From positions 86,976,451-87,040,450 of the forward strand of contig NC_082595.1 in the NCBI RefSeq assembly GCF_030936135.1: a DNA stretch of 64,000 nucleotides. Reading direction: 5' to 3'. Shown here piece after piece: positions 50,301 through 63,659 of this stretch. The notes beneath the pieces were generated by a model that had not been told where the DNA came from, searched no databases, and saw only the letters and a list, made by a program, of their open reading frames with translations. Position 1 is the first letter of the stretch, and each line of letters begins with the position of its first letter. This DNA is from Gavia stellata. Its lineage: Eukaryota > Chordata > Aves > Gaviiformes > Gaviidae. Made by a program: the position numbers and the translations under genes.

Positions 50301-51712
50301 GATACAGTACTCTTCTTCACGGTCTCCAGAAAACCTCTGACTCCTGCTGGGTTTTGTGGCTAACTTTGCAGAATTCCCTGCTGCAGAGACTGTGCAGACT
50401 CTGGCTCCTTCTCAGGATGCTGGTGCAGAAGAGATCTGGGGACCACAGTGAAGGCAAGCACTTGAATGATTTAGCAGGGACACCAATGCAGAAACAAGTG
50501 TCCACAGTGCCAGGTTGTATGCATGCCCCTTTTGAAGCAATCTGAAGAGATCAGCATAGCTATAAGACACTCCTAGTCCTCCTCAGAAGAACACTGCCAT
50601 TCCTGGGGTCTGCAGAGCACCAGAGGGGGTAGTCTTCCCCTTTGCAGGGCACTCACTAGCCAGCACCAGGCAAGTGGTGCAGGACATACTTGGGAGGCAA
50701 TTTTCAGTTTCAAAAGCTAACGGACCTGGTGTTTCAGATACTTTATTCGCAGCCCTCCAAATGCCACAACATACATAACATTCTACCTATGTATCAGCCT
50801 GAAACACTGAGAAGATAAATGTCCTGTCTGCCATAACGAAGGAAGTGAGGAAGCTACTCATTTGAATAGGTGCTGCTTTGTTAAAAAAAAAGGCACAATG
50901 AAGTCCAGCAAAGAAAACAAGTTAAAAGGAAAAGCAACACAGCAAGCCAAAGTAAGCAGAGATTTGAGGGAAAATATTTAAAATGAAGATTTACAGTCTA
51001 ACATTACAAACATTACTTGCGTACAGAACATTAAAATGTGTGCTTTTAGCCATGTTTTGGTTGTTTCACAGCCCAGTTCACAATAATGGGTAATATGGTT
51101 ACTGTTAATATGAGTCTTTCACATCTGTTTACATAGCAGTGCTGTCAAACTAAATTCAGTGAAGTCTCAAATGATACTAACAGATTCCCTTCTGTGGGAA
51201 GGCTTGTACCCATCTTCCCTGGATGTCATACACCAAGCTGTTCACACACTCAGCGGGCACAGAGTGTCATGGCCAAAGGAAGCTCTCATTCACTGGCAGG
51301 AGGTTACAATACGTGCTCCTGATGGGAGAATTTACTAATTCAGTGATAGGCTGACCCAGGCATGCAAATGGGAGCTCCTGGGTGATCTGGTAACACCAGT
51401 TTCAGCTTCCCTAGCAGCCTGTGCTTCTTTCAGTGCAACATATTCAACCATGGCTGCGCTAATGTGGTAGGTCGTGTAGCTATGTAAAACAGTCCTGCAT
51501 GGCAGCCACACCCAAATAACTCATAGTTTGCATAGGGTTTCACTGCAACAAGGTGGAAACTCCCAGTTCAGAGTTTTACTTCGTGCTGATGAAATCTGCG
51601 CATACCAAAGAAATTTAAATATATCATTTAATCACATCCTAGCTACATCAGCTCAGTAAACAGGGTCATGACAAAAATAATTCAAGAGGTAAAAGTAATC
51701 ACACCACCAGAA

Positions 51713-51828
51713 GACCTGCTTGCAGGTCAACTGGTGACCACATCAAACTCCTAGCAAAGAGATTACCTTAACATAATTGGATGTGGCTGATAATGGGAGC
51801 AGTTCAGGAGCTGACCTGCAAGCAGATC
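51713..51828. repeat. Inverted repeat of palindromic arms
   Basis: The left arm at 51713-51729 contains the near-perfect palindrome GACCTGC-TT-GCAGGTC. The right arm at 51812-51828 (TGACCTGCAAGCAGATC) is its inverted copy with 16 of 17 positions matching. About 82 bases lie between them. This could be the footprint of a tiny inverted-repeat element, but no target-site duplication is obvious. Confidence 0.6.
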
Positions 51829-54800
51829 TGGCACTTCTGCTTCAGTGGCAGTAAGGCAACACAGCTGGTTATTGGTGGTAAAAACTCAGGCGCTCTGACC
51901 TGATGTCCTATCACATGTGTCTACCAGCACACTCATTCTTGGTTCCTCAGACTTTTTAACCCTCCTCCCTTCTCTAGTCAAAGAAACCAGGTGTGAATTG
52001 AAGAATGATGCTCCCTTCTTTGGTGTAATTTCAACAAAATTGGTGTGCACTGGGGCACTCTGTGGAGAAAGTGGAGCATTCTAATGAGGAAAAATGTCAC
52101 CTTCAAGAACAAGCAAGAGCAACTGGGAAGAAAGATAAAAGCAGTAGGATAATAGCAGGTGAACTTTCCTTCCCTCTCCTGCAGGAAGAAAGGAGAAACA
52201 GAACATTCAAGATATCAACACTTAACTTAAAAAAAAAACCCATACAAACTACATATACTCAGCTGTGCTATCCCCACAACATGCACTTCTCTCCATTTCA
52301 CTATTTCTTCCTGACTACTTTTATAACTGGGATTGCACGCTCTTCGGGACAAGAGCATCTTTTTTGGCCGGGCACTACTACAACATGAGTGCTTATTAAA
52401 ATAAATAGTATCCTAGGATGTATTTCTCATCTGTTTGTTAAAAAGTCTGCATACAATTTTGTGGTGAAAGGGTGGAGCTTGCATCAACAAACCACCAAAA
52501 GCAACTACCAGATACGGCTTCTGAAGTTGACACGTAACCCAGTGCAAGCTGACTTCTGCAGCATTGCTGCAGGCATCTTATGTGAAGTTGTTTAAATTCC
52601 CTCTTAGTCTAAAAACCTGCCTGATGACACAACCAGTCCTTTGAGTTTCTAGAAAAAAGTACCTCAGATCACAGAATTTATTTACCCTGTTTGATGAGAA
52701 GCAAGCTCAAGACAGGATACCAATGACAAACTTGTACTTGGTGCTGATAAATTTCTCAGGTTTTCAGATGTCCTACTATAAGAATTTCAAATGTTTGTTT
52801 TTCTTCACAGAAGATAGAGAAGCACTTTTATTCACATTTAACAGATGAGTTTCACTTGCTTACAGCATAAGGAATATGAATAGGACAGAAGAAAAAAGGA
52901 CTTCCATATTTTAATTTTAGTTGCTTTTTCTCTAGATCTGAAAAAAAAAGTTTACCTTTCAGTATCATTTTTCTAAAATTACCTTTAAGTCACATACAGT
53001 TTTTAGGTAATGGTCACATTATTGCTACACCTCACAACCTCTTTAGTTAAAGAGACTATCTGCTCAATACATAATTGCACAAGTCTTAAGTCTGCTGCTC
53101 AGGCTCAGCATCAAACCATAAAATCACAATGCAATCCATTTTATTGAAGCAGAGAGTTCACTCAAATATTCTGCAGCTATGTATTTTACTAGGGTTCAGT
53201 AAAGAAAACCATTGCCAAGAGACTGAGCTCTGGGGAATATTAAGAAGATTCCTATATGTAAATCAATTTTTTTTTTTAAATCATTCATTTGATTGAACCA
53301 GAAAGCAGAAAACTTAAAAAAATACAGTTACTGCCATTTTATTTCCTTTTTGTAAGATTATATTAGCAACATATATGGATTATGCAGGACTGAATCATAC
53401 CATCTGATGTTAAGTATGAAGTCTGTACATTTTTGCTTTCATACTAGCTTTTCGTCTTATGGTCTAAATTGACAAACTGTTACAAACATGAGTGGTTATG
53501 CTTCATTCAGTGGCACTAGCTACATGTATAGAAGTCGTCTAGTTCTGATGCTGAATGTAAAGGCTTTACAGTTTCCCAGCTGAATTAAAGATAATTGATG
53601 CCTGAATTAAGGGAAAGCTCCTTCTGGAAGAATGAGGATCAATAAAATCTTAAAGGAAATGCAGTTACCTTGTGAAGTAATGAAAACATATTAATATTTA
53701 TAATAAAATTGTTAATATCTGTGTCAGTAAAAATACAGCTTTAGTCTTTTACTCTGTGCATATTTGACTACTTTTTGTATTTGAGCATAAAAACAGACTT
53801 GCAAATATTTAGGCTATAAGGAATTAGTTGCCTAACTTCCTAGAGTTTTATAACGAATTGAATAATTTTCACTGCAGGCAGGCAATCTGAAGAAAAATCT
53901 TGATAGTTTCACTGCCATCAGCTTACTGAAGGGAATCAAATAAACAGCAATAACTACCACACTTACTTTAGAACAAAAGCTGAAAGAGTTTCATAAAGAG
54001 AAAAGCTAACTAAAAAGTATATTCCCAGAACATCTAGTTACAGCAGCAGGCTAAATGATGCCAACATTCCTCGTTATTCTGAATACTCTTAACAGGGTAA
54101 CCGTAATTCTAAAAAAATCCACAAAACCCCCACAATCCTGTAAAAGGAATGAGACACTTGTCAACAGATGAGCAATATCATATGTTTAACTGGACTAGTT
54201 TTGTTTTCAATGCCCATCCGCCTGCAACTTTCACAGATGCTGCAGGGAGGACAGAGATGTGAAGGACTTAACCCTACAGCAGCATTACGCACCTTTCCTT
54301 ACAGTCCTCCCCAAAGCCTCAGATGGTGATTTAGAGCAGAACATTACAAACCACTTTATTCACACCAGTCTAACATTACCTAGATAATGATGTGTATATT
54401 TTCACAACTTCTCCTTCAGAGGGTGATTCAGGTGGTGATTATTGTTGAGAGAAGGGGCACGTGGTAGGGCAAAGAAGTTCTGGGAAACATCCATAATAAA
54501 TGGAATATCCAATCTGAGCAAAAGGCTAATTTCAGAGAAAGTAAGTTGCCACAATACCAAGTATGTTGGGGCAATTTCAGTTAGTTTACGCTTATTTAAA
54601 CATTAGTCCCAGACTAGATTCAACAAAACCACTCCAGTGGTTACCCATGGCATATCAAGCAGAAGCAGGAGCTGCTGGCTTCTGGGGGAGCTCAGTGCTG
54701 CAGAAGGGGATTCAGAAAAATCAGTGATATTGAGCCTGCCAGCTTTGAATTGCCAGAATCTAGCCCACTGAAGGCAGATGCAGATCTTAAATCCTATCCC

Positions 54801-57800
54801 GCCCTAACACGCTGCTCACTGCTGTTAGAAGGCCCATCTATGGAGCAGGGATTCTCTCTTCTGAAAACAAATTGCTAAATCACCTTTTTCAAAGAAGTGG
54901 TGGGGATATGTGTATGTAGAGAGAACTGACTGATGCATCCTGTAAGTTCAGTTTGTGCTCTAACTCATTACGTTACAGAGAGGTACCATAATTTATTCCT
55001 TTTTGACTTTTGTTTGTTTGTTTAAATAGAAAAAAAAAGAGCTAAAACTTTTTTTGATGTCCCCAGTCCTGCAACCATATGTTAAATATCATTTGACAGT
55101 ATTTTGTCAATTCAGGAGCTTTGCTTCTGGATTCTGATCAGGGCTATACATGGGTTGGGAACTTTGCTTTAAGCACACACAATTACTTCATCCCTGCCTG
55201 GACTCCTCAGCTATCTGAGAAACCTTAAAAAAAGGCATCTATATAACCTGTTTCACTCTCGGTGACAGAAAAAAGCAGGATTTATCATGAACATAATTTT
55301 AAGATTTTGGCATCTGAACTCTGAAAATATCCTATTTTCAGTGCCTAAATAATTTACTGGATCTTTCTGCAAATGACTTGCTTTTGATTACAGTGCAGTT
55401 CTATGGCATGGACCATGGAGCAGCCCACAATTACAACCAGTGATCACTTGGGAATGTCAAAGTTGGAGCATCTAAATAACTTTTATCATTAATCACCAGT
55501 AACTACATTTTTTTTTTTTAAACAAGTACTGCACATATTTCAAATGTATATAGCACATGTGAAAGGAGATTATTTATAAGCTGAGATTTCAACAGGAGGG
55601 TTTTTCTGAACATCTGGCATCTTGGTATTACGCAAAACCTGAACGTGCCTTCCAGCACAAGAGTGGAAGGAAATATTCCACCTCTTTCATTAGGAGAGAA
55701 ATAGTGTCCCTTATAAGCCTTTGGCACCTCTGAAGATTTCTTCCCACAGATTTTTGTAATTTCTTTAAAAGAAAGGAAAAAGTGACCCACATTTAATGTA
55801 GTATTGTTTATGTTATTACTCTTCTGTAGTGGAAAATACATAATGTCTGTGTCCCATCCCGTCCACCCCCCCAAAAGAGCAGCTACGGTGCCTTGGTACA
55901 TTAAGCATGTTCTGGAAATGTTATCCTCCGTGCATCTCACACCAGCCAGAAGCAGGAAACCTCATGGCAGTTTGCAGCATTCCTCTAGCTAGAGCTCTTT
56001 ATAATAGGAACTTTGCCTCTAAATCGCAAGGACTCCAAGGAGGAGTTGATCGTATCTTTATTTGTAATACTTGTACAAGCATTTGTATCAAGTACAGATG
56101 GAACTAGTGCGAAGTTATGAATGAGTCGATACACATGGGAAAGGGGATGATTAAGAAACGTCTACGTCCTCTGCTTGTGATTGCGGAATAAGATTTTTGA
56201 AAGCTCGTCCACCACACATCATTTTCAGTTAAGTATTTAGAATTTAAGCACTATGAACTTTCAAGGTGAGGCAAAGGAATCATTACACAGCAAAAGAGAA
56301 CATGCAGGGAGGTATCTGAGCTAGCTGCGACTAATCTGGCTCCAGACCTGAACACAGTAAACTTGGATCAGCCTCAAAAAATAGCCACTGTTAAAAATCA
56401 CTCTAATATCTGCACACCACCGTAGCGTGTGAATGAGCCAGTTCACCTGCAGCTTGCTAGGGACTGTGCACTGTGTTTGCTTATGCAGAAAGAAACATGC
56501 ATGCCCTCAGATTCCCAAGTAGCGTTAGAAAACGGGATGGGATAACTCTTCAAGTCAATCCAGAAGTTCCAGAGGAAAAATTATTGCAACTACCACAATA
56601 TAGTTCACAGTCATCCAAAAGAATTATTTTTCTTCACATATAGTTATGTGCTGAAATACAGATTTGACCAAATCATGGGTAGCTAATTTTACATTTAAAT
56701 ATCAAACTAGCATAAACTGTATGATTTCCTAGTCCCACACTGAGGAGCTAGTTATAACAGGGAAGATGACAAGTAATATGTGACAGAAATGAAATGAACA
56801 AAAGAAGACAATAATTTCCCTGGTTTTTTATCCCAAATCTCTTCATAGCATAAATTCAAATTGACAGAACAAAGATTAAAGAATATTTTTCCCCTAAGAA
56901 GATACACTTCCTTGTAATTGTAACGTCAAAATCCCTGACATCTGTGCCTACTTTATCTAACACAACTAAAACTGAGAAAAAAACTATACCCTGTAAGCCT
57001 GAGGTAAACAGTTCGAAATAACTGGAGTCAAATGTTTACCTATGGATAGAATCTTCTCTTAGCAAGAGCATTGTCTGATGGTAGACTACCAGAAGAAAAA
57101 ACTTCTCAATTAACAATCATCCTTACATAAAGTATCTGGACATATTACGTAAGCCAAAGGAAAGGGCATGGAAAAGCACTGTAAAACTGCATGGCCCAGT
57201 GTCTACCAAAACAGTTACATGCAAAAAGAGGAAAGTGTATAAAACTCATGCAGGTTTAAAAAAAAAAAAGTGGAATTTTAAAAAAAATGTGATAAATACC
57301 ATTTGTATTTTCAAATGTAACAAATTATGCAAAATCAGAACAACTTAATTAAGAACTGAATATACTAAAAATCTTAAGATATTCAAATTAAAATATATTT
57401 AAACAGAAAATTCAAAAATCAAACCATGAGATTGTAAAACTTACTGGCCAAATACCTGGAATCAGAATTTGTAATTGCATTCAAACCTGTCCTTGACTCC
57501 TTAGCTTTTCCTACGTGACAAATACTTCACTTTTTAGATTTTGTAAATATATGTAGCTAACTTTAAAATGTAAACATACATATTAGTTTTAAATTGTAGA
57601 CTGTATTATATAAGGCTGATATAAAATTCAGATTCAGTTGTGACTTGCCAATTAGAAAACACACGTTAAGCAAATTTTCACACAAAGCTTCTAACTTATG
57701 AACCCAAACAGCAGTTTTGGTTCAGGTAACTGATACTTGATGTCTAAAAATGCTAACAGACCTCAGTTTTTATTTATTTATTTTATTTTTCATATAAGAG

Positions 57801-58499
57801 GCAGGAGGTGGGGGATGATCAGGACCAGCACCAAACGTGGCATCTCCCCATACTAAATTCTTCCCAGATTGCCCCAGAGCCAAACCCACAGCACACCAGA
57901 ACGCTAGCTGATATCCCGACAAACTGGAGTCATGAAGGACTTCAGTTTCACCTTCAGAACGATACCCAAAGGCAGACAGAACAAAAATTAAGATAAATGC
58001 AAATATATCTTCTGCAGTATCTAAAAAGGAAAGAGCATGAAGCTTACATACCTAATGTATCTATTTTTACTGCCTCACACCACAGCTGAACGTAAGAGTC
58101 TAAAATTAGGCATCCATCTCAATTTGAAAGCTGCATCCCTCATGGTTAGCAGGTGTCACTTAATTTCTGCTATAACAACACACAGAATTTTGTTATATAC
58201 TATAAAAGACATATATGCCTGGAGACAGCTGTGCCCTGAAATCTCTAACGAGATGATCCAGGGTAAACCATCATCATGGCACTAGTATCACAGCAGAAGA
58301 ATTTCACTGGTCTTCTTTCAGAAGTTTACCGAACAGAAGTGAGTCACTTCACTATGTTCTCCAGTTTCTTTCCAATCTTTGCACTGCATGAATCCTCAAA
58401 TTTCCATCACTCCCCCAAGACCTTTATTTAATTATATTTCTACCATCACAAATAAATGACAAGTTATGATTACGTTAACCTTTCAACATGCCTCACAAC

Positions 58500-59450
58500 A
58501 GCTAAGATAGTTTTGCAAAGCTGCAACGTGAGCAAGTGCTAGCAAGAGTTGCTGCTGCAAGCCACATGGAATGAACTAGGAAAGCACAAGCTGCTACCAG
58601 CTGAGCTTGGAGGTTTGCCTTGCCTGCAGCTCTGCACCTTCCTGCTCAGCTCCCATACCATCCTAGAACTCTCCTACTCCTGAGCTGACAGACTGGGAGG
58701 AGAGCTCAGGGAACTCAAGTGCAGGTTCAAAAAACCAGACTCACGCCAAAATGCAATTGCCAGCACTTTCTTTCCAAACACACCTGGAGGAAGGTGAAAA
58801 GTGACATCTCCTTTTGACCTTCCGGTTATGGCATTTGCCCAGGAAACGGGTCCTCATCTTGAGGGGAGTCAGACCCTGTCACTCACATCTACCGACAGAA
58901 AGCAGTTAAAAGACGAACCTTCACCCTGCCTTGAAGCCTGGTTATGATGCTTCCTGCACCGTGGAGAGGTAAGAACCAGCTTCCTAAGAGATGACAACCC
59001 ACCTCACCAACAGCAACCAGAACCACCTCCCTGACGTGAATACGCTGCAAGTTGGCCATCAGACTTGTGCTGCCTCTTCTGCTTCCCACCTCCACCTTGG
59101 GCCCTCCCGAATCACCTGCTGGATGGCTGAACAACTTCAAAAGGGAAAGCAGGGAGTAAGTACAAGGTAAGCTCGTCTGGGAAGGCTGCTGTGCTGCGAA
59201 TAGAGATGGGCGCAGACCTTGTAACCCTCACTTCCAGTGCAAATTGGCCAACAGCTAGAAGACTAAGCATCCATCCCAAGCTCAGACACCGAGTTCCCCT
59301 CACAGATTTCCTAGGAAGCCAAGGCATGAAACACAGCCCAGGCTCTACTCCACTGGAAAGCATTGTCAAGAGTTCAGCAGCACAATGTCTCTGCGAAGTT
59401 TTAATTTGCTCAAATGCTAAGTAGTTTTCAACCTTGTTGGGATGCAGCAA
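58500..59450. other. GC-elevated stretch in intron 1, no gene recognised
   Basis: This stretch is richer in C and G than its surroundings and is open in a minus-strand frame of 114 codons (59112-59456) and a plus-strand frame of 77 codons. Neither translation resembles a known protein. It could be a non-coding exon, an enhancer or a diverged repeat. Confidence 0.3.
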
Positions 59451-62400
59451 GTCCAAGCTTTAATACCAATCCAGAAAGCACACTACATTGTTTAACAGGG
59501 ATCTCTTGTATTTTCTAAAATAATTGTTAGAAATACTACAGCTCTGCTACACAACACTGAGGTAGCATCTGATTCTCACAGTCCTTCCACAGTCCCGTAA
59601 CGACAATGCAAACCAGAATTTCATAATGCCTTTAATGAAAGCACCACTTCCAAAAACTCCTATTCAGCAGGAAGTGGGCGTAGGAAAGAGAGCTGACACA
59701 AGCACTGAACAAAATCCATGCACATTAATTCAGTCATGGATTTTATTCAATTGTCAAAACCTTTCAGATGGAAAATGATCCTTTAGGAAGCAGTCCGAGT
59801 GATGATTTCTTTATTATTTCTTCACTGCTACTCAATACAAAATATCACACACAATTACAAAAAAAAAAAAGTTGAAGAACATTTAGTCCTCATCTGATTT
59901 GAAACATGTGCACAAACACAATAGGCATTAATTTCATCACCCTGACAGCAACTGGGATAAGATGCTAAGGGTCACAGAGAGATGACAGCATTCATCATAT
60001 TGAATTACTAGTCCTTTCAGTCCTTCAAACATCCTAATCACAGGCATATTTGTAATCAGTTTGGTTTTCACATTCTATGGCAAGATGCAACTGTGTATTG
60101 TCTGTATGAAATCTAAGAGACCAGATATCCCTAACAGAGTAAAGACAAAAGCAGTAACACAACCACAGTTCACAGGCTACTTGATGATTTGGAAACTTGG
60201 GGCCAAATCTACTATTAGCACAAGCAAATGCAAGTCCTCCAAAGCACTTGAATTGCACCTGTTTGTGTCAGTGACTGCTTTGGCTCATCACTGATAAAAT
60301 TAACATCCTTTGCTCTCTAAGACTTACTACTCGCTTCACATAGAGTTCAAGCAGCTAGTATGTATTCTTCCTAGAAAAGAGTACTGTACCACTTCTGCAG
60401 CTTACAGCAGGACAGGCGGGAACCAACACAACTGCATTTGCATCTAAAGCAACACAGGGCCAAAGCAGGGCCATTCTCTCTATGCCACTTCCCAACAGAC
60501 TGCATTTACAGATTTTCATTACTGAGTTTATAATCCCGGAGAGGCTGTTGAAAAGCACTTTCATAATGCCATACATAGATTAATTTTATATCTTTATAGC
60601 TCCTTAATAAAATTCATGGATGTCTGCTGAACTGCAATTGCACTGACAAATTTACACAGCATTATAGGATTTCACTTAACACTCATACTGGTTTTGGCTA
60701 GTTTACCTCATTTACAGGATTGGTATGTTCTGGGTTGCTTTTTGTACTCTAAATACTGGTTCTTCAATTTTCTACAGCCACCTCTTGCATGATAGTCAGC
60801 AAAATGGCTATTTTTGGCAGTTCATTAACAGAATTCTAATATTATTGGAAAAATCTAAACTGATTCCATCTTAGCTCAAGTTATCTTAGGCTTTGTAAAA
60901 CAAATAGTTTTGGTGGAAAAAAAACAGGTTTGACACAAAATTTAAAAAGGTTGTAAGAAGGTAAGAAATTTTTACAGTTACTTCATGAGCCACTCTCTAG
61001 CACATAAATACTCAGCTAGAGTTCACAGCAATTACAGCTCTGTAATTATTTTAGAGCTCAAGTCAAACACTTAAGAGAAAGGGAATTACTAGTCTTTCAA
61101 AATTTTCTGTCATGCAGTTTGGGTTATCACCTTATTTAGTTACGTTTCACAACTGAAAAGCATTTGCTACAAAGATAAAATGTCTTCCTAGCATGAACTA
61201 GAGCTTTTGTTTTAATAAACTTGGCTAAAAACATCCAAGTCAAGGAGAATTAAAAAAAAGAATACATTTGTGCATACAGTCGTGAGGGGGACTAACAGCA
61301 GATGATACACAGAAACATCACTTCCTGACAGATAAATAAATAAAAAATAAGTATCACGATACACTAGTATTTAATTAAGTCAAAAAATAATCTGCCTTTA
61401 TGATCCAAACCAACTTTATTCTGTTAAGGCCCTACTCACATTACTGGGAATTTCAGCAAAATTATTATTTTAAAATCAGACGTCTCAAATATTCACAACC
61501 GCCTTTGGGTGTTATCATATTGAAAAACCACAAATACCCTAAGCGTAATAAGCCAAAGAACGCTAAACAGTACATAATGTTAAAGACTTTTTGCATAGGG
61601 TAAAATTGTGGCAGTGCTAAGAAAAAGTCACTTAAGACTTTGTTTCAGTAAGTCACTTAAGCAGCTGTATAATCCTTATGACTTCAGTGAGACTACGCAA
61701 CGAGTTCCAGTATTCTGATGGATGAGATTGTAACTGGATAAATGGGAGGTCAACAAAAAATTATCCCAACACACTTCAATGGATTGAATAAATTAATAGA
61801 CCTGAAAGAGATGCTGAATTCCTTCCTCCCCTGGCTATTACAATGCCTTAACGCTGGTAAAACCCTACAGCTGCCTTTATGAAACCACGCAAGTTACTAT
61901 TCTTGCATTGGTTTTGGGGATCAAGTTTAATGACGCTACACTTCTGCATCTAATTACATGCCTTAAAACAGCAAATTCACAGTAGCTCTCAGGTTACCAT
62001 CCCAATCTCAAACACTCAGGCACATGCTTAACTTTCCACTGAGTTTCAAGTTAAACGAGTTCAGTGTTCGCAAATGTAGGTCTGAAAGGACACCTTGCTT
62101 CTCCTCCTTCAACAAATAGGGGATATCTTCCAGTTAAACGATAGATGAATTTTAAGGATTCTACCTCTTACCTCTCTACATATGTATCATACTTTCCAAG
62201 TTTTTATCTATCTTTCAGCCTCAGTTACTATTTTACTTATCCTATGACATATGCCACGTTAGTTTTATGGGCTCTCTTCTTCGTTTCTGTTATCCTTTAT
62301 TTCAGCTTTGCATGTATTCTCTCTTCTTCTCTTAATATTGTCTGTTGCTCACTGTGACAAAGCATCTCTATTTTAATGTTGTTCTAAGTGATCACCTGTA

Positions 62401-63659
62401 CTGTCTCCCACTTTTTTTTGTGTGGATGAAGTTTTATCAATGCAATAAAAGAAAACAGAGGTCAACAGACAATGGCTGCCTTTTTGTTTCTTTTAGTTGG
62501 CATTTTCCTTTCTGTACCTTTATATCACAGGCATTGTTTTTGATAAAAGTTCTTATCAAAAGTTCAAAGTGGTTGCTACTGTGTGCGCACTATCTGTGGC
62601 AAATTTGAGTAATTTTTCTGTTACAATTTATATCTTGATTTTTGGCTCTCATTCCTAGAATGGGTTGAATTAAACCTCTATACTGCTACTTGGAGCAGCT
62701 AATGACCAAGGCATGTTACTACACATCAAGGTATCTGCATTAAAGATGCTGCATAAAAAAAGAAGGCAGATAAAACAGTAAGTACTTAATCTGTGAATTA
62801 CCACTCCCTCTTCCCTTTCTTCGCTTTTTAAAAAAACAGATATGTAACTCACTACACAAGTTAACTAATTTGCACAAATGCAAGGGTGAAGTTACACGAG
62901 TTACAAGCTGAATCAAAAACCAATTACCACTAAAAGATTTCACTTCCATTTTGTAGCCATTCTATTTAACCTGATGTCAAACTGTGCAATTAACCCTTCT
63001 ATCTTTAGCTGGCTTTGGGGGTTTCCAAAAGAGTAGGTATGAAGTGAGGCCTACAGCTCAAGAGTGGAAATTAGGGGGCACCTAGCCCGATTTCAAAAGA
63101 AATGCCTCATAAGAGAGTAGACAAATGCTTTAGCTGTAAATATGAAAAAGGGCCTATTTGTACCAGCTCTGTCACCTGGCAGTCAATATGTAAGCACTTG
63201 TTATTCTTCACTCCCAAGCACCTACAGCTGACACTAACTTCTGTATACTCAGACAACTTTGAAAGTCACATTTAGGCACAGTAAGCACCTGTCATTTACT
63301 TAATTATTTTTTAAAAGTAGAATTAAAAGTCTCCTTATTTGCTTTTCAAATTGCAGAGAAATATGTAACCTTTCAAACATTTAACACTTCATGAGATAAA
63401 TGAAGTATTATTATTTGAACGCAAATACCCCTCCGATCACACAGCAGATGCCTCCAATGCTAACTTATTATCTGGAAACCTTGGGCTTCAGTTTCTGAGA
63501 TACTGAATAATCAGAGTCCATGGCTGATGCAAAATTTAAGGGCCGAAGACTGACAGGGGTAGACTGCGTGAAAACTGAGAAGCTGTAATAATTTAGAGGT
63601 TAAGTAATCTATTTATTAAAAACTCACAGGCATATTAAGTACAATTTATAGTTTTCTTA

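Noticed and set aside
61620..61665. Repeated AGTCACTTAAG word as a tandem array
   Set aside because: Only two copies of an 11-base word; not enough to call a repeat family.
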